Shown here piece by piece: positions 47,725 to 58,900 of a DNA stretch of 64,000 bases (position 1 is its first letter; each line of letters begins with the position of its first letter). The stretch is from Corythucha ciliata (taxonomy: Eukaryota; Arthropoda; Insecta; Hemiptera; Tingidae), in assembly GCA_038030265.1 (NCBI GenBank), contig CM075942.1, positions 50,310,751 through 50,374,750 on the forward strand, in the 5' to 3' direction. Under the pieces are notes generated by a model. It saw only the letters and a list, made by a program, of their open reading frames with translations, did not search any database and had not been told where the DNA came from. The position numbers and the translations under genes are program-made.

Positions 47725-49569
47725 GTGATTTCAACGGGAATTACTCGAACAATCTTTTTTTTTTTCTTTTTTTACACAGAAGAGAAAAACGGTAAAAGAT
47801 TTTAATAATCCAACAAATGACCGTGATTTTTATTGGAAGTGCAAGGGGTGTTGAGTGACTGTCGCCATAGCTCTGCTTTGTAATTATTACACAGACAATT
47901 AGTTGTGAATCTTATATACTTATTAAAACGCAAAGTCCTCCTCTAGTATCATCCATAATTCTCATAATTAAGTAGAGAGTCCGTGTTAAATAGTTCACAT
48001 GTTGACATTTCTGTTTAGCTAACCAAGAGAAACTATAATGCTCATTTTTAAGCAATTGACGTTCATAATTTTTTTTGTACAGGTTCAAAAAATACATTTT
48101 ATATAAATATTTCTTCTTTTTTTTTTTACAAATCACAAGGATATTATTTATTAAAAGAATAAAGGCATTATTGATTCTGAAAAATTAAATTATTAACAAC
48201 AGTGGTTCCTTATATTTTTGTACAATATTTAAATAATTTACAATCAATCTTACAATAATTACTGAACAATGATGTACCTAACTATTGAGAGGATTAAATA
48301 AAAGGAAACATGTGATTCTGTGTTGTTTCAACCGGAAAGGGTGGGATGATTCGGGGTTGGGGCAGTCGACATTTAATTCACATTCATGAGGGTAGTGTTT
48401 TACTCTCTTATTAAATAACAATGGTTTTAATATTATTATTATTATTACTATTTATTTATTTATTTGTATTTTTTTTGTTCTTCGCGTTCCTTAATTGATG
48501 TTTGGGCTACTTACGATCTTCCGGAAAATAGCTGGTACTGTAAAAGGTAAATTGCGTACATTTAATTTATATAGCGAGTAAAAAATACGGGCGGAGGAAA
48601 GAAAGATTTAAAAACAAGCTGAGACGTAATGATCTCAGTGGAAATATTACGCGCTAGTCAGCTTATTTTTCTCTTTCATTTCATTCGTTCGTCGGCTGAA
48701 AAGAAAAGTTTAAAAAAATGGACGGAGATTTTACGTTGACACAAAAAAACAACATGGACGGACACAAAAATGCGTCGTGGTTGGTTAAGGGGTGAAGGGA
48801 ATGAGACAAATCTTACCTGGGGAATTTTGAATCGATTTAATTTTGGCTGTTACTCTCTCTCAAGATAAAATTTTAAGAAGACTCGGTGGGGGACGTTTGT
48901 TTAAGGTTTTGCCGGGGCGTGGTTTTTAAGCAAGAAGAAAACGTCTAAATTTGATTGGTGAGGGGCAGTAGGGAGTGTTAGACAACGGGGTTGAAGTTGA
49001 AAAGAGAATTAAATTAATCGGAAGGGATATAAGGTGAATACGGAGAAACAAACTGCTAATACCTTGTGTGAGCTACGAACCCTTCACACAGTGTAATTTT
49101 TGGGGTGCATCAAAATTGACAATTATTGAGGGCCTTGAGAGGCTTACCTTAGGCGTTTTAGGCCCCCGGTTTTTTTTTAAATTTCTTTAGAATATTTCTT
49201 CTTACTCTTATTTCTTTTCCTCCCCTAGGGCAATAAAATGAATAAAAATAATTTATATCGTGAACAAAGTTCGACGAGAATGGTGCGGTAACAAGAACAA
49301 GATGATTAATTGTGTCGTCTAAAACATTCTAAAATTTGTGACTTTCATTGGCTCATGAAAGTTTCAAAGTGTGTTCACATGCACTCTATCCTAATATTCG
49401 TGAACTGCTTATACACTGGAGCTGTTCGCGCTACACCGAAATGCTTCGTCACCACCGTCACTGATGCACAAACCCTCAAGACCGATCGGTTGTGAGGAAA
49501 ATCGCATAATCTAAAACTGTTGTTCACGGCATAAACAGTGTCAAGTTTGGCTAGTGGGTTTGGGTCAAG
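47725..49569. other. no gene seen
   Basis: A/T-rich; a small ATT tract near 48434-48446. Nothing supported. Confidence 0.4.
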
Positions 49570-49960
49570 TTAGGGCTAGTGTTTTTCTGTACCCAATTCA
49601 GCCGCTAATTTACGTAATTCTAGCTGAAAACGAGTGTTTTGTCTCAATTTAAGCCGTGAATTAGCGTTTTTCTCAACTACATAGCCTTCGGCTTCTTCCA
49701 AAGCAGTACATTAGCGTTTTTTCTGAATTTTAGCCGTAAAAGGGCCTCCAGTTGTCGAAAATCAGATATTTTTTTTAAATTTTATTTTGGCCTAGAATTT
49801 GCTTTGAACACCCGTGTATGAGAGCTTCTTTTGAATTTTGGCCATTCATGAGCACTTTTTTTTGTTGCAATTTTACTTATTTTAGCGAAGAATATTAGTG
49901 TTTTTTTATTAACTTTTAGCCACGTACTAACCAAGAACAGCACATTACAGCGCCTTCTCA
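49570..49960 (-). repeat. degenerate array, family A (reverse orientation)
   Basis: Units of the form GAATTAGCGTTTTTCTCAA and TTTTAGCCGT. The leading unit (GGGCTAGTGTTTTTCTGTAC and following bases) reappears in the spacer of hammerhead element 3 at about 50234-50280. Confidence 0.6.
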
Positions 49961-50040
49961 ATTGTTTGCCGCCCAAGGATTTACAGAAACTGGCGACCAG
50001 CGTACGTGAGCCAAATTACTTTCAAACCGGATACAACATT

Positions 50041-50364
50041 ATTAAAATTGTAATTGGGCATGTTGACGTGGATTTATTCAGACGTCCAGGTGGTATTTAT
50101 GTTGTTGTCTCTCCACAATAATTGTTTTTATTTCTTTATTGGTCTTGGTCTAATCGATTTTCTGCATGTCTAGGCCATCATCAGGACCATTATTAAAATA
50201 CGTTTTTGTGTGTCGTCCACACTCGTTGACTTGGGGCTAGTGTTTTTCTGTACGTTATTCAGCCGCTAATTTACGTATAATTTCAGCAGAAAATCGATTA
50301 GACCAAGACCAATAAAGAAATAAAAACAATTATTGTGGAGAGACAACAACATATAACACCTGGA
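50041..50364. mobile_element. palindromic hammerhead-bearing retroelement, copy 3
   Basis: A 324-bp insertion between two copies of CGGATACAAC (50028-50037, 50365-50374; the first is followed by ATT, the second by GTT). It has a 43-bp unshared left segment, then inverted arms 50084-50165 and 50286-50364 separated by a 120-bp spacer. The palindrome breaks inside the ribozyme, so only the left arm with adjoining spacer holds a full motif; the right arm keeps the part from GAAA onward. After the cleavage site the sequence ACCAATAAAGAAATAAAAAC resembles the matching region of copy 2. Confidence 0.72.
50147..50188 (-). ncRNA. hammerhead ribozyme, type I minimal, copy 3
   Basis: Minus strand: stem I GGUC (50188-50185), core CUGAUGA intact (50184-50178), a weak stem II formed by UGGC and GCA with a bulge, GAAA (50162-50159), palindromic stem III AAUCGAUU, cleavage-site A (50151), and stem I 3' side GACC (50150-50147). 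All core bases are present; the stem II pairing is poorer than in copies 1 and 2 and is the doubtful part. Confidence 0.68.
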
Positions 50365-50375
50365 CGGATACAACG

Positions 50376-52700
50376 TTCTTCTTCACATTCCACATCCTAA
50401 AAACACCCTAAAAATCTCCATCATTCAGGGGACCTCTCCAAACGGTGGCCAGGCAAGGTCCCCTCCCCTCTCACCATTAACTCGATCCGATGTCGCTTCG
50501 GCCGTCCAACCGTAAGTTCTTTAATTTATACACGAAACGATAGGCCATCACTCTTGCCCCAGGAAAAACCGACCTAAACATTCATTTTTGACCGATTTAA
50601 GGAGCGCTGGTAGACATCACATTTTCCCGTAATGAACTGCCACCACGGCTGAAAAATAGATAAGGTCTAAGAAAGATCCTTCGACTCACGTGAACCTCTC
50701 GATTAATCATGCAAACTTCCGTGTTAAGCACTCGATTTTCAGTAACTCAAGTTACTGAAACGGACAGCAGGGACAATGACAACCAGTTAGTGTATTTTTC
50801 AGGTAATTTAAGAACGAGCCCAATCCGAGGGACTAATACAAAATTACAACTAAGGGACTAATTACAAAACGTTTCCTTCTCAAATAGGACAAAAAGGGAC
50901 TGACCCTAATATTCACGGAGCTCTCTCTTTAATTATTCGGTGAAAATCGACCACAATTTGTACTGAAACCACGTACAGAGGGGCGAAAGCTCGAAGTGGG
51001 GAACGTCTGGACTTCGATACGACTCGTTCATGGTTATGCAAGCAATTTTCCTGTTAACCATTCGGCCATCCAACCGTCTTGTCCAGATTTCCAGGAAGGG
51101 CTTCAAACGGTTACCTTTCAGCCGCCCCCCTTTCAATATTTACCAACTCAAAATCTGGTACCACTCACAATGGCGACTGGCATCGGTCATTTTCCTCTTT
51201 TAGTCGCATTGATTTCGGTCGCATTTTCAGCCCCGCGTGATTTGACAAGGCTCTTCGTCAGGGCTTTCAGTGAGTCACAGTACTTCGCATCAAAATTCTG
51301 GCTGCCACGACCAAAACGACAAATAGTGGCCAACGTGGAACTCCTTAAAGTAGCTTAAATCGAGTTGTCGATTAGAGAGCTGCACAGCCTGATTGAAACA
51401 AACTCGTCTCTTGATTAGTCTGCCTGCCTGTAAGGAGTGAAACATCGTGCTCGGCATGTAAATAGCCCTTATACAACAGGTTAATCGACGGATTGCTCTT
51501 TGAGTAAATCACCCCCCCAGCGTGCCTTACAAATCCAGACTGTGTGGTCTCACCATACACCGTAACAACAAGCTAATGTTGATGGCCCTTGCGGAAAAGT
51601 ATTCCTTGGACCTTGCGATGGACGCTGCAGCGGACCAGTTTCCTTCAAGCTCATCGAAGGTTGTTTTCTTGGTACGCTAGAAGCAACGTATCAGAGGGTT
51701 GAAGAGGGATCACCACTCCAGTCTGTCTCTTGACAGGCAGTGGACCTGGGCCACGATCACGACAAGTCCCAACTGATGGGATTCGACCACGACTCCAACG
51801 CATTGGAACACATTATTTTTCAATCTGCGTGACTCCAGTACTTGACATCTGACAGCTTGCCAACTAAAGTGTCATCAGACAGTTGTCTTGAGGGTTTCAC
51901 TGTAGTGAGTGGAACATTTACGCAAACTTCACTAACCTAACCCTGACCTTTGGCCGCCTATTCATTTTCTTTTTTTGAAAATCTAGACGAACTCCACCTC
52001 ATTTTGGTGCTTCCAATTTTATTTTGTAGTGCTTTTCATATTTTTGGGGACGGCAGATTTCATGCTTCTACGCCAGCTCAAGCAAGGTATAAACAATTAT
52101 GTTCAGCCCTTAAATACATAAAGTGTAAGTGTACACAATCACATTCCCCTGCGATCTATAAAATAATTTGCATGCTTGAAAAACGCTTAAAGCAATTTTC
52201 TGATTCATTGCTTTTCAAATTTCTGACGCATGAAAAAGGGATAAGCAATACAAAAAATTGCGATAGTTTAGAAATTGTCATTTTTATGAGGGAAAAATCA
52301 GAATTTATAAACAGGGACAATTTAAGGTCGATTCTCGCAGGCGAAGTGAGACCGCTCTCTAGGTGTCTTATGGTCATGCTGGACTGGCCCTGACAACCCC
52401 TCCCCCCCAATCAGATTGAAGATTGGTACCCTTTAGGGGTTTAGGGGAGGGGGATCAAAATCACTTTATTAAGGTTGTGTTGAAAGCCAAATAGACACAA
52501 AGGTGTAGAGTTGAAATCGAAGGTATGTGAAATAGAAAAGACAGATCAAGGCAGGCAATAGCAAAAGGATAATTTCACAGTGAAGATTGATAGAAAACAG
52601 ACAAAATAAAAAAGGCGGTGAGGAAAATGTGTTTTTTTTCTTGTATATATATTTTTTTTTTGCGTGTGAGAGAGTGAGCGACAGAGAAGGGAAGGACATT
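50376..52700. other. mostly empty; possible downstream region of SCYL2 gene
   Basis: No terminal SCYL2 exon could be found here. On the minus strand 51010-51080 has tRNA-like boxes (TGGCCGAATGG and GTATCGAAGTCC), perhaps a SINE head. A 147-codon plus-strand open frame at 51950-52393 has a charged, coding-like middle (MLEKRLKQFSDSLL) but no recognised domain. Confidence 0.3.
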
Positions 52701-52707
52701 GCCTTAC

Positions 52708-52905
52708 ATTATAACCAGGGAATGCCCTTCCGTTGTTGACCTGCTGGGATGAGAGCTGTCTTACCATGCCTGATCCCAGTTGTTGCAGCAGTCCCGAACC
52801 TTGCGAACTTGACAGACAGGCGGATGGTCGTCGCGAGCGAATGCTGTTCATGGACGAGCTCAAAAGGAACGGGACGCTGCTACTCGTATTCGGCATGCTC
52901 CCTCC
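52708..52905 (-). CDS. SCYL2: SCYL2 exon D
   Basis: Acceptor TTGTTTTGCCCCGCAG, donor TATAAT-GTAAGG. Exactly 66 codons in phase 0. Encodes GGSMPNTSSSVPFLLSSSMN, RSRRPS, then a Gln-rich QGSGLLQQLGSGMVRQ. It has a donor, so at least one more exon should follow. Confidence 0.72.
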
Positions 52906-55900
52906 CTGCGGGGCAAAACAACGACGCATCAGTCAAAAGAAACGATTGGTCTTTCGAAGGGAAGTTCGTTTTTAAATAATTCAAACACATACAGCCGCGT
53001 AGTAAAACCCGGAGTGGCGATACGATTGCTGATGAGGGGCAAGTGGGATTGGGCCCGACCGGCATCCTTTCAAAAAACTACGCGTCTGTATGTGTTCAAT
53101 TTAGTATAAAAACGAACTTCCCGTCACGATTTCAGAACAGACAAATCAACTGATCAAAGAATAACGATCAATTGGTCTTTGTTTGAACTAAATCAGAGCA
53201 ATTAACAGCCCAATTTCGCTAATTATCACGGTAGCAGCCAAACGCTACTTTAAAACTTAAAGCAAAACGATCAGCTCCCCATACTGTTTATTACAAAAAA
53301 GCATCGCCTATTCATTATTAGATCTAGTTCTATCGATAATATAATATTAGGCAATTGATACTCACAATCATGCTCCTAGCAAGCTGCACAAAAAAATAAC
53401 GTCTCTTGATAATAATTAAGCAACAAAAAACCTAAAATTACATTGTTAGTCCGGGAGCCCACCGTATGAAAAATCTGGGTCATTTGATCGTGTCTGGCCA
53501 ATGACCCTTTTGAGATCGCCAGAAATTTTCTGCAGGACAGGGATCGCAGCAGAGCTAGCTGTTGGCAAATACACCTTTGGGCTGCTTGAAAACGGCTGGC
53601 AAGAGTAAAAATAGGTTTTTTCGCCAGCAATAAACTAGAAAACCACCACCGCTATCCAATTTCTATAATAAAGCCCCTGGCTACGATTGAGCCTCGAAAT
53701 TGCACATTTTCTGAAGCTCGCTGATGACGCTATCTACAATATAATTGGACCGCGTTGTTGGTTTCGTAACTTATTGGTACGTGGGGAATGACTTTTTACT
53801 CTCGCCAGTCTTTTTCAAAGCACCCAAAGGTGTGTTTGTCTGTATGTCAACAGCTAGCTCTGCTGCGATCTCAAAAGTGTCATCTCTTAGACCATAAAAA
53901 ACGTCCAGTGCAGGTGCCAGACACGATCCAATGACCCAGATTTTTCATACTGTGGCTCCCGGACTATATTTTATTCGCTTTATTCATTATTATTTATGTA
54001 TTTATTTATTTTGCAGTCTACAAGATAATTCACCCGAATTTCACGTTCACGCCCCTTCAGAACGTTAGAAATGTCAGTAAAGTCACAATTACTGCAAAAT
54101 ATTCGGGTCTCGAGCGATGTTTCGTCTTGTAGGTTGCAATCTGACGTACAAACATTTATCGAAGTCAAAAAGAAACCGCGATTTATTTGTAATTATTTAA
54201 AGCCGAATAAAGTTAAAAGCCTTTTGAAAATCTGCGATTTGCGTAAATGTAATGTGAATGTTTATATACACTGAGAGTTTGATGATTTTTGTCGTTGAAT
54301 AAAAAATGACTACCATAATTGAATGAAAAGCGAGCTAATAAACGAATTCTCGGCTACAAAATCGGTTTAAAATTAATTATTCCTTTTTGATTCGTTTGAA
54401 CTCCATTTAAATTACACAGTAAATAGTTAACCAGCACATGGAAGCAACACATATAGACAGATGAAAAAGGCTATATAGATCAGTAATGTTCTGAGAAAAC
54501 ATTTATCTACAAAGATGTTCATGTTCCAAAGTGGAAGGAATTGACATGATTGGATGGGAACGGATCATCAGCGGCGGAGGGGGGTGGCTAGGGGTATACA
54601 CTCAGTGAAATTGAAAATAAAACAGGGAAATGGTTAACATTACGTGTGAAACACAATATTCGTTTTGGGGTTTTCTTGAAAGTAGTGCTTCAATTTGTGG
54701 GAAAATCAAAATACTCGTTTGCTTTTTAGAGCTTTTCATGCTTCTGCAGTACGTGTGATATGCTTGGTCAACCAAAGATTGTCGGTGACGTGAAAGCCGT
54801 CCTTGTGAACTGAGCAGTAGCGTATTTGACCCGCAATACATTGAAGTATTTCATGCGTTAAACAAAGAAATTCGTTTTTTTTTTTAATTGTTATTTAAGG
54901 CGCCAAGGCCACGAAAATTGGTTTCTTGGGAGCCCACACCACAAAATTTGTTCATCTTGTTCATCAATGAAGCTGAACCAATTGTTTTTTCATTTTATTT
55001 TATTAAGCTGGGTTTTCCTAGCAGCGCAGTGTGTTTTAAATTTATTTAGTTACCACATGTTTACTGGGAAACAATTTGAAACACGCTGCGCTAAGCGTTT
55101 TGCACTGCTAGGAAAACCCAGCCTTAGGTAATATCCTCAAGTGGTGGTTTCAGTGAGGCAGTCCCACGAAATTTGTTTTGAAGGATCTGATCACACGAAA
55201 ATTGTTTTTAAAATAGCCGGACCCTCAAAATCGTGATTTTAAGTCGACCCATCGGATGCGTAGATTAACTCTTCTGGTTCTGTTAACACGGCCGTTTCCC
55301 CTTCGTTTCCAGTCACCACGACCGGGCCATCAGTCACCTCTGTGATACTGACCCCCCACCCCTTAAATGTTCTTTTTAAAAAGTGGAGAGCTTTAAAAAA
55401 AAACTTTTAAGTATATTTTATCGTTCAGGGAATTAACTATTTCGTTCATTCGCTCGTCAATTTCATAACACAGTTCAACTGACCAGACGGCCATCGTCAC
55501 CGTCAATTGGGATTCCGGTAGTAATCTCACAACATTTTGACAGTAAATCGGGGCACTACTTTCTAGAACTGAAGGGTTGTGTTTGAAAAGCAGGAAGACA
55601 TGGTGGTTGTTGTTGAGGGGGGGGGGATTCAGCTTGTTCATGTTTCCTAACAAAATAGAACTGTCGGTGGAACTGTTCAAAATGTCAAAACTCTATTTCA
55701 ATTTAAAACAACTCGGGGACAAACGTAAGGCGCATTCATCGTTCGTGTTATCAATTAAACATTTTTTTTGTTAACAGGGCATTTCACTATTATTCTTTTA
55801 CACGCGATTTTGACACGATATTCTCCGGAAAAGCGTAAAAAAAAAACTAGGAAACTGCCGTTTTTTTTCTCTCTCTCTTGAGGATGGATTTGGGACACAA

Positions 55901-58900
55901 AGGAAGGTTTAGTAGGAGAAACATAGAAAGAAAACAGAAGAAATAAGTAAAAGTAACAAATATCAACATCGGCATTACAGAACACTGGACGGTTAGATTG
56001 GACTTACATACGCTGAGGGAACAGATAGAGTTGACCCGTCACGTGAAACAGAGCCATAGTGGAAACCCTGTGAGATTGCAACAACAACATTGTGACTTTT
56101 GTGAGAAAAGAAAAGTAAAAAAAGAACGTGGTAGACCAAAAAATGCGAAACAGAAGAAAACTAAATGCGCGCTTTTGATTTCCTTTGGAATACTACAAAT
56201 TTCCGTTTAGATTAATCGAAAAAAACCAAACGTGAGTGAGTTCAAATGTGAAAATGCAGCGCTAATTTGTTGTATTCCAGTGCACGGAAAGTGTAAATAA
56301 AATTTTGCCGATTTATTTATGTACAAAAGTGTTTGTTTCAAGTTACAATAACGTGGAAAGAGAGGACTGAAATGCGTTCTTTTTTTGGCAATAGAAGAAA
56401 TAAGCGGTCAGAGGTGATGAAAGAGTGATGAAGCGGGTCTTGATCTGGGATTGGTTTGCGGATCACTGACTATATAAATTTTAATATTTTGTGGTTTTAA
56501 TTGCAGGGGAGGGGGATTGGTGTCTGTACGCCTTAGGCAATTTTTGCTCAAATTTGATACATTTTGTACATAAGACGTTGAAGCTAGTGCAGAATTTCAC
56601 TAAGATTAATTTAAAAACTCGACACTGTGCAGTAATTACTGTATTGCTACCCTTCCGTTATTTTGAGCCCGAAGTTATTAGGAAAAGAAAAATAAAAAAA
56701 TACCGTACCGTCGGCGGTGACAGGTTGATAGTGGATCCTCGCCTCTCCTGCGGACCGATGCTCGAATGTCGTCGAATCGGAAGGCCACCGGAGCCGGGAG
56801 TCCCAGGCGTACCACCCGGTGAGCTGGCGCAGGACGGCGCTATTCGAATTTTCGGTGTCATCAGCGTATTGTCGGACAGACGTCGATTGGGGAAAGCGTT
56901 GACGACTCGTAGAAAATTCGAGTCGGGTGATGACGGCGAACCGCCGAACCACCAACCACCTAATACACCCGAGTCTGAAAGAACGCCATGTCGAAATACT
57001 CTGGTTCGTGAAAAATTGAAAAATAGAATAGTAACACTCACCTTGGCGAATAATAATAAAAAAAAAACGAACAAAGAAAAAGAGAAATCGGCAAATTGTG
57101 TCTTGGAGCTGGTTTTTCTTTCTTTCTTTCTTTCATCCTCTCTCCCCCTTTCCCATTTCTCAGTCACACCGTACAATTAACATCAAACACATAAAAAGGT
57201 CTCTCAAATCACATTTAATTACCGGGCAACAAGTGAATCGACAGTATAACTCCAAACGAGTTATGAAACTTTTTCTCCGTCAGGCTTCTCAGCTCTTTAA
57301 CCTCGTTTCACTTCAGAATTTAATTAAAACGCCACACAACGCACTTTTTTAATTAAAGGAAAAAAATAACTCAACGAGGGGGTTTAGCATCTCACTTATT
57401 AGGATTAGAAGAATTAAAATAATAACCCGGTCGTTTAAGCTGCACGCACATCGCAAAACCAATGAACTTTGACACATGGGCAACCACTGGAAGATTTCAG
57501 TATTCTGCTCGTGTGGGTCAGGTATACGCTTGGACATTTACGTGTCCACTAGCGTTTCATTTCGAGAAACAAAAATCAGTGGAACTACATTCCCAGTGTC
57601 CTGGAGGGGGTTTTGGGTTAAAACGGCGATAACTTAGAGATGGGAGGGTTTACTGGTATTGGGAGTATTATGGTGGTGCTGGGGGGGGGGGTCATAAATA
57701 CGTCCTGAGTCCCTGTTTCCCATACGTTGCCTCACGTACGAGGAGAGACAGCGAAGTACGTCGAATGTCATACTTGTGGGGCTTCAGGGACCTATAGCCA
57801 GTTGGTGACACTGGAAAACTGCAAAGGATGGTCCAAGAACTCATAATTTTTCCTTTTTAGCTATGTAAAATCATAGTCTCAGAAACTGCCCGTTTTACGC
57901 TATGAACCTAATAATTATCACCCCTACAAATTTAATGAGGAATTCAATGATCGGAGCGAGAAAATAGCAATAGCGTATAGCAGTGAAATGGGATTTATCC
58001 ATTTTTTGACCGAGTCTGACTTTTCCGGCCTGAAAAAACTATTTAGTCCTCAAAAATTGCTCATTTGGTCATATACAGGGTGGAAGGGTTTAAGTGTAAA
58101 GAAAAAAAGTGGGTAAAATTAGACCTCATTTGCGATCGAAAACACCCCATAACCCATGGTCCGAAAATCAAAACCCTTCGAGATATGAATTTTCTAGCAT
58201 CTTTTTAGGATAACATCATTTTCTTGGACAAAATGCGCGTAACTCGCTTCCCAGCTGACATTCTACAACTTTTGACGATGGATTCGGGAAGAACACACTC
58301 TTTCCTGTCAGGACTATCTATTTTCGTCCAAGAATAACTGTTTCTGTGTCCTCGGCAGCTCCTCAAAATTACTCATGAGCATTTGTTTAATTAATTGGCG
58401 ATTTTTCAGCAGAAATGACAGTTTTTAAGAAAAAAAAGTGATTTTTCTATTCAAAATCGCTTGTTTTGACCTGTAAATTGAAGCAATCCTTGAGAATTTC
58501 AATGTGTGAAAAATAATTAAAACATCATCTGAAGGGGTCCTTGGATTGTAACTGAATGTTAACGCTCACCTAAGCATCAAAAGATATCGTTTCGGCGGCT
58601 GGCTGTCGTCGCTGTCAAATAGAGTGCATTTCACTACTACGAATTTCAGTAAATTAGCGATTATTTGGCAGAAATTGTTAAATAAAAGTAAATAGCCACA
58701 CCATTGTCGCATAATCGCAAATTAACTGAAAACGTCGAACTTCACACTCACTTTATTCAACAGCCAGCTGCCGGAGCGACATTTGATTGATACTCTGGTA
58801 GAATTTCACAGTCACTCACATTTAATGGACCACTTCGGGTGAGGTTTTCATGACGCTGAGCATGTTGATATTCACAGGGATTGCTTGAATTTACAGGTCA

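Noticed and set aside
53028..53070. CUGAUGAG followed by a possible stem in the 52.98-kb MITE, as a fourth hammerhead
   Set aside because: The base after the putative stem II reads GAC rather than GAA and no matching stem III/cleavage segment follows. At most a very decayed relative.
56491..57180. 229-codon plus-strand open frame, the longest in the window
   Set aside because: It is antisense to SCYL2 exon C, whose minus-strand translation is the one that joins other exons in phase.
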